Position numbers and translations under genes: made by a program. The notes below the pieces were generated by a model. The model searched no databases. It was not told where the DNA came from and saw only the letters and a list, made by a program, of their open reading frames with translations. Below, one piece after another: positions 9,043-17,692 of a stretch of 64,000 bases of DNA; the first letter of the stretch is position 1, and each line of letters starts with the position of its first letter. Source of the DNA: Sphingomonas adhaesiva (lineage in GTDB: Bacteria > Pseudomonadota > Alphaproteobacteria > Sphingomonadales > Sphingomonadaceae). Where the stretch lies: the NCBI RefSeq assembly GCF_002374855.1, contig NZ_NWVC01000004.1, forward strand, positions 281,159 through 345,158, written 5' to 3'.

Positions 9043-9117
9043 TGGTGACCCCTACGGGAATCGAACCCGTGTTTCAGCCGTGAAAGGGCCGCGTCCTAAC
9101 CGCTAGACGAAGGGGCC
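9043..9117 (-). tRNA. tRNA-Glu (UUC)
   Basis: On the minus strand a full cloverleaf is readable. The acceptor stem GGCCCCT pairs with AGGGGTC, the anticodon loop CTTTCAC gives UUC, the T arm is GGGTTCGATTCCC, and the 3' CCA is encoded. The 3' end faces the accessory block on its left, so this gene is a possible integration site. Confidence 0.95.
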
Positions 9118-9166
9118 GTGAGGCGTGGCGGGTCCCTTGGCGGAAAGGGCGGCGGGGGTCAAGGGG

Positions 9167-10924
9167 TCAGTTGGCCCAGGCGGCGTCGTCGACGTGCAAT
9201 TCCGCCGCCGGCCGCGCACCCCATTCGTCGAGCCGCGCGCGCCCCGCCAGCCACAGCCGGCGCGACGGGCCGGCGGCCAGCAATGCCTGGCCCAGCGGAT
9301 TGTCGGCGGCGCGGAACGCCATCGCCTTCAGGCTGCGGCCGTCGTCGCCCGCCACGATCGCGCGGACATGGCCGTTGCCGACGACGTCGACCTTGATCGT
9401 GCGCACCGGCCCCACCGCCACGCGCGGCGCGGGCCAGCCGGTGCCATAGGGGCCGCCCGCCTCCAGCGCATGGACCAAATCGGGGGTCACCCCGCCCGCC
9501 GCGACGACCGAATCGACCAGCAGCGCGCGGTTTTCTCGCGCCGTTTCCACCGCCGCGCCCAGCCGCGCTTCCAGATCGTCGGCGAAGGCGGGGATCGCGT
9601 CCTTCGCGATCGTCAGCCCCGCCGCCATCGCATGGCCGCCGCCCGCGATCAGCAGCCCGCGCTCCTTCGCGGAGAGCACCGCCGCGCCCAGGTCCACCCC
9701 TGTGATCGACCGGCCCGATCCCTTGCCGATGCCGTCGTCGTCCAGCGCGATGACGATCGCGGGGCGGCCCAGCCGCTCCTTCAGCCGCCCGGCGACGATC
9801 CCGATCACGCCGGGATGCCAGCCGTCGCCCGCCACCACGCACACCGCGCGGTCGCTGCACAGCATCGCCTCAGCGCCTTCCTGCACCATCGCCTCGATCG
9901 CGCGGCGTTCGTCGTTCAGGCGGTCCAGCTCCGCCGCCAGCGCGCGCGCCTCCGCCGGGTCGCGCGTCGTCAGCAACCGCACGCCCAGGTCCGCGCGCCC
10001 GACGCGCCCGCCGGCGTTGATGCGCGGCCCGAACGCAAACCCCAGGTCGCTGGCGGTCGGCGCGCGCGTCAGCCGCGCCGCCTCGCCCAGCGCGGCCAGC
10101 CCGATGTTGCGGCGCTGCGCCATCACCTTCAGTCCTTGCGCCACGAAGGCGCGGTTCAGCCCGCGCAGCTGCGCCACGTCCGCCACCGTCCCCAGCGCGA
10201 CCAGATCGAGCAGGTCGAGCAGCCGCGGCTCCGCCCGCGTCGCGAAATAGCCGCGCGCCCGCAACGCGCGGATCAGCGCCGCGCCCAGCAGGAACGCGAC
10301 CCCCACCGCCGCCAGATGGCCGTGCGCGGCGCCTTCGCCCTCGTCCTGGCGGTTGGGGTTCACCACCGCATGCGCGCGCGGCAGCTGCGTCGCGCATTGG
10401 TGATGGTCGACGACGATGACGTCGGCGCGCGCCCCCGCCAGCGCGTCGAACGCCTGCGCCCCGCAATCGACCGTGACGATCAGAGTCGCGCCCTCCGCCG
10501 CCAGCCGCTCCATCGCGTCTGCGTTGGGGCCGTACCCCTCGACCAGCCGGTCGGGGATATAGACGCGGGCGTCGCGCCCCAGCTCGCGCAGCAACAGCAC
10601 CAGCAGCGCCGACGATGTCGCGCCGTCGACGTCGTAATCGCCGAAGATCGCCACCGCTTCGTCGCGCTCCACCGCATCGGCCAGCCGCGCGGCGGCGACG
10701 TCCATGTCGCGGAAGATCGACGGATCGGGCATGAACCCGCGGATCGACGGCGCCTTGTGCGCCTCCAGCGCGTCGCGAGGGCAACCGCGCGCCAGCAGCA
10801 ATTGCGTCAGCAGGTCGTCGGGCATCAGTCCGTCGCGCTGGTCCGTCGCCAGCGCGCGCCAGTGCCAGGGTTGGCCGAGGATCGACCGGTCGATATCCAG
10901 AACGCGCCGCATCGGCGGTGCCAT
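9167..10924 (-). CDS. recJ: Single-stranded-DNA-specific exonuclease RecJ
   Basis: About 585 residues of the DHH phosphoesterase superfamily. The metal-binding motifs are visible as AIFGDYDVDGATSSALL, VTVDCGAQ and VVDHHQ, and the DHHA1 domain as GGGHAMAAGLTI. RecJ degrades 5' single-stranded ends in recombination (RecF pathway) and mismatch repair. Two starts are plausible, 10924 (MAPPMRR) and 10912 (MRRVLDI); 10924 is given. The gene is convergent to nothing on its right and reads away from merC, with a Zur-like box in the 89-bp gap. Confidence 0.93.
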   Translation of the reverse strand: MAPPMRRVLDIDRSILGQPWHWRALATDQRDGLMPDDLLTQLLLARGCPRDALEAHKAPSIRGFMPDPSIFRDMDVAAARLADAVERDEAVAIFGDYDVDGATSSALLVLLLRELGRDARVYIPDRLVEGYGPNADAMERLAAEGATLIVTVDCGAQAFDALAGARADVIVVDHHQCATQLPRAHAVVNPNRQDEGEGAAHGHLAAVGVAFLLGAALIRALRARGYFATRAEPRLLDLLDLVALGTVADVAQLRGLNRAFVAQGLKVMAQRRNIGLAALGEAARLTRAPTASDLGFAFGPRINAGGRVGRADLGVRLLTTRDPAEARALAAELDRLNDERRAIEAMVQEGAEAMLCSDRAVCVVAGDGWHPGVIGIVAGRLKERLGRPAIVIALDDDGIGKGSGRSITGVDLGAAVLSAKERGLLIAGGGHAMAAGLTIAKDAIPAFADDLEARLGAAVETARENRALLVDSVVAAGGVTPDLVHALEAGGPYGTGWPAPRVAVGPVRTIKVDVVGNGHVRAIVAGDDGRSLKAMAFRAADNPLGQALLAAGPSRRLWLAGRARLDEWGARPAAELHVDDAAWAN

Positions 10925-10964
10925 ACAGGGACGTGCACCCCGCGTCACCGCCGATAACAATTTG

Positions 10965-10985
10965 CCATGTGATATTGTAACATGG
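10965..10985. promoter_or_regulatory. Zur/Fur-type box
   Basis: A 21-bp dyad with arms CCATGT (10965-10970) and ACATGG (10980-10985) around an AT-rich centre, GATATTGTA. It resembles the ATGTTATANTATAACAT pattern of Zur/Fur boxes. It lies 28 bp before the merC start, with the zur gene directly downstream, so zinc-dependent repression of merC-zur is likely. Confidence 0.6.
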
Positions 10986-11013
10986 CCGTGGCTGCCCTAT
11001 CTGCGTCCCGGTC

Positions 11014-11400
11014 ATGGCTCAGCGACTCACCTCCGACGCGGGAACACACCGGCTCGATCGCTGGGCGATCTGGCTGTCGGCGGCGTGCGTCGTCCATTGC
11101 CTGGCGACGACGGTGGCGCTGGCGGTGCTGTCCACCGCGGGCGGCCTGCTGGGCAGCCCGCTGATCCACGAAGCGGGGCTGGTGATGGCGCTGGTCCTGG
11201 GCGTCGTCGCGTTCGGGCGGGGCGTGGTGCGGCATCGCCGCCCGCTGCCGATCGTGCTGGGCGCGACCGGGCTGGCGCTGATGGCCTCGGCGCTGGTGGT
11301 GGCGCATGGCGCGCATCATCTGGCGGAAACCGCGCTGACCATCGCCGGGGTCGCGGTGCTGGCGTTGGGCCATTCGCTCAATCGCCATACCCACCGCTAA
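11014..11400 (+). CDS. MerC-domain membrane protein, probable metal transporter
   Basis: A 128-residue protein with four predicted membrane helices and a Cys-x-x-His-Cys motif (SAACVVHCLATT) in the first helix, as in MerC mercury-uptake proteins. The C-terminal NRHTHR is His-rich. No other mer gene is present. It sits behind a Zur-type box and 38 bp ahead of a Fur-family (Zur-like) gene, so zinc uptake is more likely than mercury transport. That is inference from context. Confidence 0.8.
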   Translation: MAQRLTSDAGTHRLDRWAIWLSAACVVHCLATTVALAVLSTAGGLLGSPLIHEAGLVMALVLGVVAFGRGVVRHRRPLPIVLGATGLALMASALVVAHGAHHLAETALTIAGVAVLALGHSLNRHTHR

Positions 11401-11438
11401 GCTTGCCGGGGCGCCGCCCGGTGCCTATCTCATCGCGC

Positions 11439-11897
11439 ATGGGGCATGGCCATCACGAACCGGAGGGCGACGCGCTGATGCGCGCGGCGCAGGCGGCGCT
11501 GGAAGGCGCGGGCGAGCAATGGACGGTGATGCGCGCGGGCGTCTTCGCGGCGCTGTCGGGCTTCGCGAAGCCGGCGTCGGCCTATGACATTGCGGAGGCG
11601 GTGTCCCGTGCCGAGGGGCGGCGGATCGCCGCCAACAGCATCTACCGTATCCTCGACCTGTTCGTCGCCGCCAACCTGGCGCAGCGGGTGGAAAGCGCCA
11701 ACGCCTATGTCGTCAACGCGCATCCCGGCTGCCGGCACGACTGCATCTTCCTGGTGTGCGATGCGTGCGGCAAAACCACGCACGTCGACGACGATCGCCT
11801 GACCCGCGACCTGCGCCAGACCGCGCTGACCGCCGGTTTCCAGCCCGAACGCCCGGTGGTGGAAGTCCGCGGCCGCTGCGCCGAATGCGCGGCGTAA
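11439..11897 (+). CDS. zur: Fur-family regulator, Zur-like
   Basis: A 152-residue Fur-superfamily repressor. A His-rich N-terminus (MGHGHHEPEGD) precedes a winged helix (MRAGVFAALSGFAKPASAYDIAEAV, then ANSIYRILDLFV) and a dimerisation domain with HPGCRHDC and two CxxC structural-zinc pairs (VCDACGK and RCAECAA). The lack of the usual Fur HHDH signature and the position behind merC favour Zur. The ATG at 11439 gives the family-typical length. It probably represses its own operon through the dyad at 10965-10985. Confidence 0.85.
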   Translation: MGHGHHEPEGDALMRAAQAALEGAGEQWTVMRAGVFAALSGFAKPASAYDIAEAVSRAEGRRIAANSIYRILDLFVAANLAQRVESANAYVVNAHPGCRHDCIFLVCDACGKTTHVDDDRLTRDLRQTALTAGFQPERPVVEVRGRCAECAA

Positions 11898-12259
11898 GGA
11901 TCGCGACGGACGTTCCCTGGTCTTGAAGAAGGTCGTTCGCATAAAGGCGTAGAAGTGCGTTCGCGCAGAGACGCGGAGGCGCAGAGATGGTGCGCCGACC
12001 GCCCGCGCAGCGGCCCCATCCCGACGATGCGATAGGTGCGAGACGCTGCGCGTCGGCAAAGCCTCTCTGCGCCTCCGCGTCTCTGCGCGAACAACCCCTT
12101 TCTTCAGCGCCGCGCGTCGCGTCGATACCCGCCGACCGCATGGTCGATCGACCTGACGTTCGCGAACATCGCCGTTGCCTCCTCCGGCACGGTCCCCCCC
12201 CCGGTCGATCGGAAAAAGCGGCAATCGACATGCTGATATCGCTCAGCTATCCCGGTCCG
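11898..12259. other. Gene-free gap holding a large inverted repeat
   Basis: No supported gene lies between zur and dxs. The gap contains the 29-bp inverted repeat listed separately, and just outside its arms two looser matching stretches (around GAAGAAGGTCGTTCGC on the left and the complement of GCGCGAACAACCCC on the right). The dxs promoter should be in its right part, but no confident -35/-10 pair was identified. Confidence 0.5.
11959..12092. repeat. 29-bp inverted repeat (CGCAGAGACGCGGAGGCGCAGAG type)
   Basis: The left arm at 11959-11987 (starting GTTCGCGCAGAGACGCGG) is perfectly complementary to the right arm at 12064-12092 (ending CGTCTCTGCGCGAAC), with 76 bp between. The internal unit GCAGAGACGCGGAGGC is itself repetitive. 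I recall similar purine-rich CGCAGAGACGC repeats from intergenic regions of many proteobacteria. A related piece, CGGCGTCTCCGCACCTCCGCG, is visible near 19300. Confidence 0.8.
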
Positions 12260-14179
12260 ATGGCCGATGCCCTTCAGACACCCTTGCTCGACACCGTCGA
12301 TACGCCTTCCGATCTGCGCACGCTGCGCCCCGAACAGCTGCGCCAGCTGGCCGACGAACTGCGACAGGAAACGATCGCCGCCGTCGGCGTGACCGGCGGC
12401 CACCTCGGCTCCGGGCTGGGCGTGGTCGAACTGACCGTCGCGATCCATTACGTGTTCGATACGCCGCGCGACCGGCTGATCTGGGACGTCGGACACCAAT
12501 GCTACCCGCACAAGATCTTGACCGGGCGGCGTGACCGCATCCGCACGCTGCGGCAGGGCGGGGGGCTGTCGGGCTTCACCAAGCGGAGCGAGAGCGAGTA
12601 CGATCCGTTCGGCGCGGCGCACAGTTCGACGTCGATCTCGGCCGCGCTCGGCTTCGCCACCGCCAACAAGCTGACCGGCGCGCCGGGCAAGGCGATCGCG
12701 GTGATCGGCGATGGCGCGATGTCGGCGGGCATGGCCTATGAGGCGATGAACAATGCCGAGGCGGCGGGCAATCGCCTGGTCGTTATCCTCAACGACAACG
12801 ACATGTCGATCGCGCCGCCGGTCGGCGGGCTGTCGGCCTATCTGTCGCGGATCGTGTCCAGCCGCGAATTCCTGGGCGTGCGCGAGCTGATGAAGAAGTT
12901 CGCGCGCCGCCTGCCGCGCCCGTTCCACACCGCCGCGCGCAAGACCGACGAATATGCCCGCGGCATGACGATGGGCGGCACGCTGTTCGAGGAACTGGGC
13001 TTCTATTATGTCGGGCCGATCGACGGGCACAATCTGGAACACCTTATCCCCGTGCTCGAAAACGTGCGCGATGCGGAGGAAGGCCCGATCCTGATCCATG
13101 TCGTGACGAAGAAGGGCAAGGGCTATGCCCCGGCCGAACAGTCCGCCGACAAATATCATGGCGTGCAGAAGTTCGACGTCATCACCGGCACCCAGGCGAA
13201 GGCGCCGCCGGGGCCGCCGGCCTATCAGAACGTCTTTGGCGACGCGCTGGCGCGCGCGGCGGATGCCGATCCGCGCATCTGCGCGATCACCGCGGCGATG
13301 CCGTCGGGCACTGGGCTGGACCGGTTCGCGGCGGCGCATCCCGACCGCTTCTTCGACGTCGGCATCGCCGAACAGCATGCCGTCACCTTCGCCGCCGGGC
13401 TGGCGGCGCAGGGAATGCGCCCGTTCTGCGCGATCTATTCGACGTTCCTGCAACGCGCCTATGACCAGGTGGTCCACGACGTCGCGATCCAGAACCTGCC
13501 GGTGCGCTTCGCGATCGACCGCGCCGGGCTGGTCGGGGCGGACGGCGCGACGCACGCGGGCAGCTTCGACGTCACCTATCTGGCGACGCTGCCCAATTTC
13601 GTCGTGATGGCCCCGGCGGACGAGGCGGAGCTGGTCCATATGGTCCACACCTGCGCCGAATATGACGACGGCCCGATCGCGGTGCGCTACCCGCGCGGCG
13701 GCGGCACCGGCGTCGCGCTGCCCGCGGTGCCGGAGCGGCTGGAGATCGGCAAGGGTCGCATCGTCCGCGAAGGCAAGTCGGTCGCGATCCTGTCGCTTGG
13801 CACACGCCTGGGCGAGGCGCTGAAGGCGGCCGAGGTGCTGGAGGCGCGCGGGCTGTCGACCACCGTCGCTGACCTGCGCTTCGCCAAGCCGCTGGACGAG
13901 GCGCTGATCCGCCGGCTGCTGACCAGCCACGAAGTCGCGGTGACGATCGAGGAGAATGCCGTCGGCGGCCTCGGCGCGCATGTCCTCACGATGGCGTCGG
14001 ACGCCGGGTTGACCGACGCCGGCCTCAAGATCCGCACGCTGCGCCTGCCCGATCGCTTCCAGGACCAGGACAAGCCCGAGGTGCAATATGCCGAGGCCGG
14101 GCTGGACGCCGATGCGATCGTCGCCACCGTCCTGTCGGCGCTGCGCTACAACGAAGCGGGCGTGATCGCGCGCGCGTGA
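12260..14179 (+). CDS. dxs: 1-deoxy-D-xylulose-5-phosphate synthase
   Basis: A 639-residue thiamine-diphosphate enzyme that condenses pyruvate and glyceraldehyde 3-phosphate, the first step of the MEP isoprenoid pathway, and also supplies thiamine and pyridoxal synthesis. Motifs seen are [22 protein letters not shown], the ThDP motif [17 protein letters not shown]...NDNDMS, and [15 protein letters not shown] with the catalytic Glu. The ATG at 12260 ([10 protein letters not shown]) starts the protein at the usual place; longer in-frame extensions upstream have no family match. The next gene's GTG overlaps its stop. Confidence 0.96.
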   Translation: MADALQTPLLDTVDTPSDLRTLRPEQLRQLADELRQETIAAVGVTGGHLGSGLGVVELTVAIHYVFDTPRDRLIWDVGHQCYPHKILTGRRDRIRTLRQGGGLSGFTKRSESEYDPFGAAHSSTSISAALGFATANKLTGAPGKAIAVIGDGAMSAGMAYEAMNNAEAAGNRLVVILNDNDMSIAPPVGGLSAYLSRIVSSREFLGVRELMKKFARRLPRPFHTAARKTDEYARGMTMGGTLFEELGFYYVGPIDGHNLEHLIPVLENVRDAEEGPILIHVVTKKGKGYAPAEQSADKYHGVQKFDVITGTQAKAPPGPPAYQNVFGDALARAADADPRICAITAAMPSGTGLDRFAAAHPDRFFDVGIAEQHAVTFAAGLAAQGMRPFCAIYSTFLQRAYDQVVHDVAIQNLPVRFAIDRAGLVGADGATHAGSFDVTYLATLPNFVVMAPADEAELVHMVHTCAEYDDGPIAVRYPRGGGTGVALPAVPERLEIGKGRIVREGKSVAILSLGTRLGEALKAAEVLEARGLSTTVADLRFAKPLDEALIRRLLTSHEVAVTIEENAVGGLGAHVLTMASDAGLTDAGLKIRTLRLPDRFQDQDKPEVQYAEAGLDADAIVATVLSALRYNEAGVIARA

Positions 14180-14589
14180 CCGGCTGGGAGAAGGTCGGCG
14201 CGCTCACCGCTTTGTACGCGGTGGGGATGCTGTGGGCCAATTATGCCATGCTGCGCCGGGTGAAGGGCGCGGTGGCCGAGCGCGCGGCGTGGACCGCGGC
14301 CGATTTCGACGCGGTGTTCGCGGGCGCTGACGCCGACCCGCGCGTCGCCCCGGCGGTGCGCGCGGCGCTGGCCCTGTGGTACGGGGAAGGGGTGGTGCCC
14401 CAGCCCGAGGACACGCTGAAGCGCTTCCTCAAGATGGCGCGCGGCGACGTGGAGGATGTCGCCAACGCCGCCGCCGCCGCGCTGTCGCTGCCCGCCGACC
14501 CGCTGGTGCCCGACCTGCCCGACGTGGCGGCGCTGGTACGCTACCTCGACGGGCGGGTCGGGGCGGCCCCTCAGATCCGCGCCTCGTAA
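14176..14589 (+). CDS. Small hypothetical protein coupled to dxs
   Basis: A 137-residue protein beginning at a GTG that overlaps the dxs stop codon (GTGA), which indicates translational coupling. An N-terminal hydrophobic stretch ([20 protein letters not shown]) is followed by a soluble, alanine-rich, acidic region. I do not recognise a family. Its last 19 bases overlap the 3' end of the convergent hydrolase gene. Codon use is like its neighbours, so it is probably a real gene. Confidence 0.65.
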   Translation: MTGWEKVGALTALYAVGMLWANYAMLRRVKGAVAERAAWTAADFDAVFAGADADPRVAPAVRAALALWYGEGVVPQPEDTLKRFLKMARGDVEDVANAAAAALSLPADPLVPDLPDVAALVRYLDGRVGAAPQIRAS

Positions 14590-15236
14590 CCGCGCGGCCG
14601 GCTGGGCATCGTCAGGATCGCGCGCGCGTCGCCCGGGGTGCGCGCCTCGCCATGCGGGCCGCCCGCGGCGTGGATCACCCGTTCCAGCAGTTCCTGCCCC
14701 TCCGGCCAGTGACCCAGCCCGCTGGCGGCGTTGAGGTGGCCGTGCGGCCCCGCATCGACGAAATGGCTGCCCCAGTCGACCGCCAGGCTGTGCGCGCGCT
14801 CGATCGTCACCCACGGATCGTCGGTGGACGCGACCACGATCGACGGGAACGGCAGCGGCTGTTTCGGCGCGGGGGCGAACGGGGCCAGTTCCTCCGCCAC
14901 GCCCGCGCGCTCGACATCGGCGGGCGCGACCAGCAGCGCGCCGGCCACCGGCCAGCCGTACGGCTGCGGGCTCATCGACGCCCACCACGCCGTCGCGATG
15001 CACCCCAGCGAATGCGCGACCAGGATCACCGGCGCACGCGCGCCTGCCACCGCCTGGTCGATCTTCGTCACCCAACTGTTGCGATGCGGCCGGTCCCACA
15101 TCCCCAGGTCGATCCGCGACGTGTCGGGGCGCGCGCCCTCCCACAGGGTCTGCCAGTGCGCGGGTCCCGAGCCACCCAGCCCGGGAACGGTCAGGATCGT
15201 CGGCCGGACCGACAGATCATATGTCGAAAGTCCCAT
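14571..15236 (-). CDS. RBBP9/YdeN-type alpha/beta hydrolase
   Basis: A 221-residue serine-hydrolase fold of the RBBP9/YdeN family. It opens TILTVPGLGGSGPAHWQTLW, the nucleophile elbow is VAHSLGC, the acid lies in VASTDDPWV and the catalytic His in GPHGHLNAASGLG. The ATG at 15236 has AGGAGAG nine bases upstream. Substrate unknown. It is divergent from tlyA across 224 bp and converges on the dxs-linked gene with a short overlap. Confidence 0.88.
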   Translation of the reverse strand: MGLSTYDLSVRPTILTVPGLGGSGPAHWQTLWEGARPDTSRIDLGMWDRPHRNSWVTKIDQAVAGARAPVILVAHSLGCIATAWWASMSPQPYGWPVAGALLVAPADVERAGVAEELAPFAPAPKQPLPFPSIVVASTDDPWVTIERAHSLAVDWGSHFVDAGPHGHLNAASGLGHWPEGQELLERVIHAAGGPHGEARTPGDARAILTMPSRPRGYEARI

Positions 15237-15278
15237 GACGTCTCTCCTGTCATCCCCGCGTCGGTGCGGGGAAAAGGT

Positions 15279-15323
15279 GAGGCCGCGGCACACAGTCTAG
15301 GGGTCGGGAAAAGCCGCGGCCTC
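15279..15323. repeat. Inverted repeat in the hydrolase/tlyA gap
   Basis: GAGGCCGCGG (15279-15288) and CCGCGGCCTC (15314-15323) are perfect 10-bp inverted arms separated by 25 bp. It sits in the divergent promoter region and could be an operator or a cruciform-forming repeat. Confidence 0.5.
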
Positions 15324-15335
15324 GATTCGCAATGT

Positions 15336-15360
15336 ATTGTCCCCTAAATCCATGGACAAT
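15336..15360. promoter_or_regulatory. Candidate operator dyad in the hydrolase/tlyA gap
   Basis: ATTGTCC (15336-15342) and GGACAAT (15354-15360) form a perfect inverted repeat with an 11-bp, AT-rich spacer, in the divergent intergenic region about 100 bp from each start. No adjacent regulator gene explains it. Confidence 0.4.
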
Positions 15361-15460
15361 CCTGCATCGCAGCAATTGACGCGAACGGAGGCCGCCGCGA
15401 GACGAACCGAAATCGCCGCGGCGCTTGCGGCCCGGGGGGCGGGGCTGCGATAGCGCGCCG

Positions 15461-16195
15461 ATGGCGAAACAACGTGCCGATCAGATGCTGGTGGACCGCG
15501 GCCTGGCCGAATCGCGCACCCGCGCACAGGCGCTGGTGATGGCCGGGCTGGTCTTCGCCGGTGACCGCAAGGTGGAAAAGCCCGGACAGCCGCTCGCCGA
15601 CGATGTCGTGCTCGACGTGCGCGGCCGCGACCACCCCTGGGTATCGCGCGGCGGGATCAAGCTGGCGCACGGGCTGGACCATGCCGGCTGGGACGTGACC
15701 GGCGCGGTGGCGATCGACGTGGGGTCGTCGACCGGCGGCTTCACCGACGTGCTGCTGACCCGCGGCGCCGCGCGCGTCTATGCGGTGGACAGCGGGACGA
15801 ACCAGCTGGCGTGGAAGCTGCGCCAGGACCCGCGCGTCATCGTCCACGAACAGACCAGCGCGCGCATCCTCACCCCGGCGCACGTGCCCGAACCGGTCGA
15901 CCTGGTCGTCTGCGACGCCAGCTTCATCGGCCTGGCCAAGGTGCTGGAGGTGCCGCTGTCCTTCGCCCGCCCGCCCGCCCGCGCGATGGCGCTCATCAAG
16001 CCGCAGTTCGAGGCCGGCCGCGCGGAGGTGGGGAAGGGCGGCGTCGTGCGCGACCCGTCGGTGCGCGCGCGCGTCTGCGCCGAGGTGGCGGACTGGTTCG
16101 CCGCGACCGGCTGGCGCGTCGAAACCATCGTGGAAAGCCCCATCACCGGGCCGGAGGGCAATGTCGAATATCTGATCGCGGCGCATCGCGACTGA
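15461..16195 (+). CDS. tlyA: TlyA-family rRNA 2'-O-methyltransferase / haemolysin-like protein
   Basis: A 244-residue protein with an N-terminal S4 RNA-binding domain (RADQMLVDRGLAESRTRAQALVMAG) and an RrmJ/FtsJ-type Rossmann methyltransferase domain (AIDVGSSTGGFTDVLL, VVCDASFIGL, ALIKPQFEAG). TlyA proteins methylate ribose positions in 16S and/or 23S rRNA. In dxs neighbourhoods tlyA is a common companion. The ATG at 15461 fits the family N-terminus. Confidence 0.93.
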   Translation: MAKQRADQMLVDRGLAESRTRAQALVMAGLVFAGDRKVEKPGQPLADDVVLDVRGRDHPWVSRGGIKLAHGLDHAGWDVTGAVAIDVGSSTGGFTDVLLTRGAARVYAVDSGTNQLAWKLRQDPRVIVHEQTSARILTPAHVPEPVDLVVCDASFIGLAKVLEVPLSFARPPARAMALIKPQFEAGRAEVGKGGVVRDPSVRARVCAEVADWFAATGWRVETIVESPITGPEGNVEYLIAAHRD

Positions 16196-16321
16196 AACAA
16201 TCGTGCGCCATGTGGCTTTGGCAGTTTACGCATGGGTGACGATTGGGCACCTAGACACGCCGCTTCCGGCATTGGGGGATGGGAAACGTTGGGTACGGTC
16301 GCATCGAGGGATCAGTTACGG

Positions 16322-16843
16322 ATGTCGTTCCTGCGCTGGGCGGCGGTATCGGTGCCGCTGGTGCTGCTGCTGGGCTTCCTGTCGGGGCGGTCGGTGCCGT
16401 CGGGTAGCGAGAACGGCTGGTACATGGCGCTGACCAAGCCCGAACTGACGCCGCCGGGCTGGGTGTTCCCGATCGCCTGGTCGCTGCTCTACATCATGCT
16501 CGGCCTGTCGCTGGCGCTGGTGCTCAGCGCGCGCGGGGCGAAGCTGCGCTGGGTGGCGGTGGCGCTGTTCGCGGTGCAGCTGGCCGGCAACCTTGCCTGG
16601 ACGCCGCTGTTCTTCGGCGCGCACAAGGTCGGCGCCGCGCTGCTGCTGATCGTCGCGATCCTGGGGCTGACGATCATCACCACCTTCGTCTTCGCGCAGA
16701 TCCGGCGCGTCGCGGCATGGCTGCTGGTGCCCTATATGGTCTGGCTCAGCTTCGCGGGCGTGCTCAACTGGCGGATCGGACAGCTGAATCCCGACGCGGA
16801 ACGCCTTGTGCAGCCGGCCGCGGCGTCCCAAGTGATCGGCTGA
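16322..16843 (+). CDS. tspO: TspO/MBR-family membrane protein
   Basis: A 173-residue tryptophan-rich sensory protein with five membrane helices. Signature stretches are WYMALTKPELTPPGWVFPIAWSLLY, AGNLAWTPLFFGAHK and the last-helix VPYMVWLSFAGVLNWRI. TspO binds tetrapyrroles and in alphaproteobacteria influences porphyrin export and stress or pigment regulation. The start at 16322 is chosen by family alignment; sequence upstream in frame has no match. Confidence 0.93.
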   Translation: MSFLRWAAVSVPLVLLLGFLSGRSVPSGSENGWYMALTKPELTPPGWVFPIAWSLLYIMLGLSLALVLSARGAKLRWVAVALFAVQLAGNLAWTPLFFGAHKVGAALLLIVAILGLTIITTFVFAQIRRVAAWLLVPYMVWLSFAGVLNWRIGQLNPDAERLVQPAAASQVIG

Positions 16844-16872
16844 CCCTTCACGCTTTTCGAAAGAGACGATCC

Positions 16873-17133
16873 ATGCAATCCGAAAACCGCCTGTTCGGCG
16901 ATCTGGCCAAGCTGTTCAACGGCGCCGCCGGCACCATCGCGGGGATGAGCCGCGAGGCGGAGGCCGGTGCGCGCGAACGGGCGCGCGAATGGATCGGCGG
17001 GCTGGATTTCGTCGCGCGCGACGAATTCGAGGTGGTCAAGGCGATGGCCGTCGCCGCGCGGGACGAGGCGGATGCGCTGCGCGCCCGCGTCGAGGCGCTG
17101 GAAGCCGCGCTGGCCGCCCAGAAGGCGGGCTGA
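16873..17133 (+). CDS. ubiK: UbiK-type ubiquinone biosynthesis accessory factor
   Basis: An 86-residue protein of the membrane-fusogenic/BMFP (UbiK) family: amphipathic N-terminus (NRLFGDLAKLFNGAAGTIAGM), then a C-terminal coiled coil (DEFEVVKAMAVAARDEADAL, RVEALEAAL). UbiK works with UbiJ in aerobic ubiquinone synthesis. The start at 16873 and the short length are typical. It is followed 34 bp later by a ybjN-like gene and then proC, the usual sphingomonad order as far as I know. Confidence 0.88.
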   Translation: MQSENRLFGDLAKLFNGAAGTIAGMSREAEAGARERAREWIGGLDFVARDEFEVVKAMAVAARDEADALRARVEALEAALAAQKAG

Positions 17134-17167
17134 CGCGCGGGCGCGATTGTGCGATACCGGCGACACG

Positions 17168-17683
17168 ATGGCCATGCTCGATCACGACGCGGATACCGAT
17201 AATGAGGGCGAAGCCCCGCTGGACATGCTGGAGGCCTATTTCACGGCCCATGGCTGGCCGTGCGAGCGCCACGACGACGAAATGACGGCGTCGGTCAAGG
17301 GCAGCTGGACCGAATACGAACTGCGCGTGCTGTGGCGCGAGGAGGACGGCGTCCTGCAACTGCTCGCCTTCCCCGACGTCAAGGTCGCGGACAAGGGGCG
17401 GGGCAGGATCTACGAAACGCTCGGGCTGGTGAACGAGCAATTGTGGATGGGCCATTTCGAACTCTGGTCGTCCAGCGGCATCCTCCTCTACCGCAACGCC
17501 ACCGCGATCGAGGCGCGCGACGGGGAAGCGACCATGTCGCTGCCCACCGCCGAGCTGCTGGTCGAATCCGCGATCGACGAATGCGAACGCTTCTACCCCG
17601 TGTTCCAGTTCGTTCTGTGGGGCGGCAAGTCCCCGGCGGAGGCGATCGCGGCGGCGATGGTCGAAACCCAGGGCGAGGCCTGA
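17168..17683 (+). CDS. YbjN-domain protein
   Basis: A protein of about 171 residues with the YbjN sensory-transduction-like fold (LDMLEAYFTAHGWPCERHDD, LQLLAFPDVKV, NEQLWMGHFEL, LLVESAIDECERFYPVFQFVLWGG), which resembles type III secretion chaperones in structure. Function is not established. An alternative start at 17174 (MLDHD) is equally possible. It is tightly spaced between ubiK and proC (9 bp to proC), so the three are probably one operon. Confidence 0.88.
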   Translation: MAMLDHDADTDNEGEAPLDMLEAYFTAHGWPCERHDDEMTASVKGSWTEYELRVLWREEDGVLQLLAFPDVKVADKGRGRIYETLGLVNEQLWMGHFELWSSSGILLYRNATAIEARDGEATMSLPTAELLVESAIDECERFYPVFQFVLWGGKSPAEAIAAAMVETQGEA

Positions 17684-17692
17684 GTAAAGGTC

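Noticed and set aside
12104..14086. A 660-codon minus-strand frame opposite dxs
   Set aside because: Low-complexity shadow of dxs with no family features.
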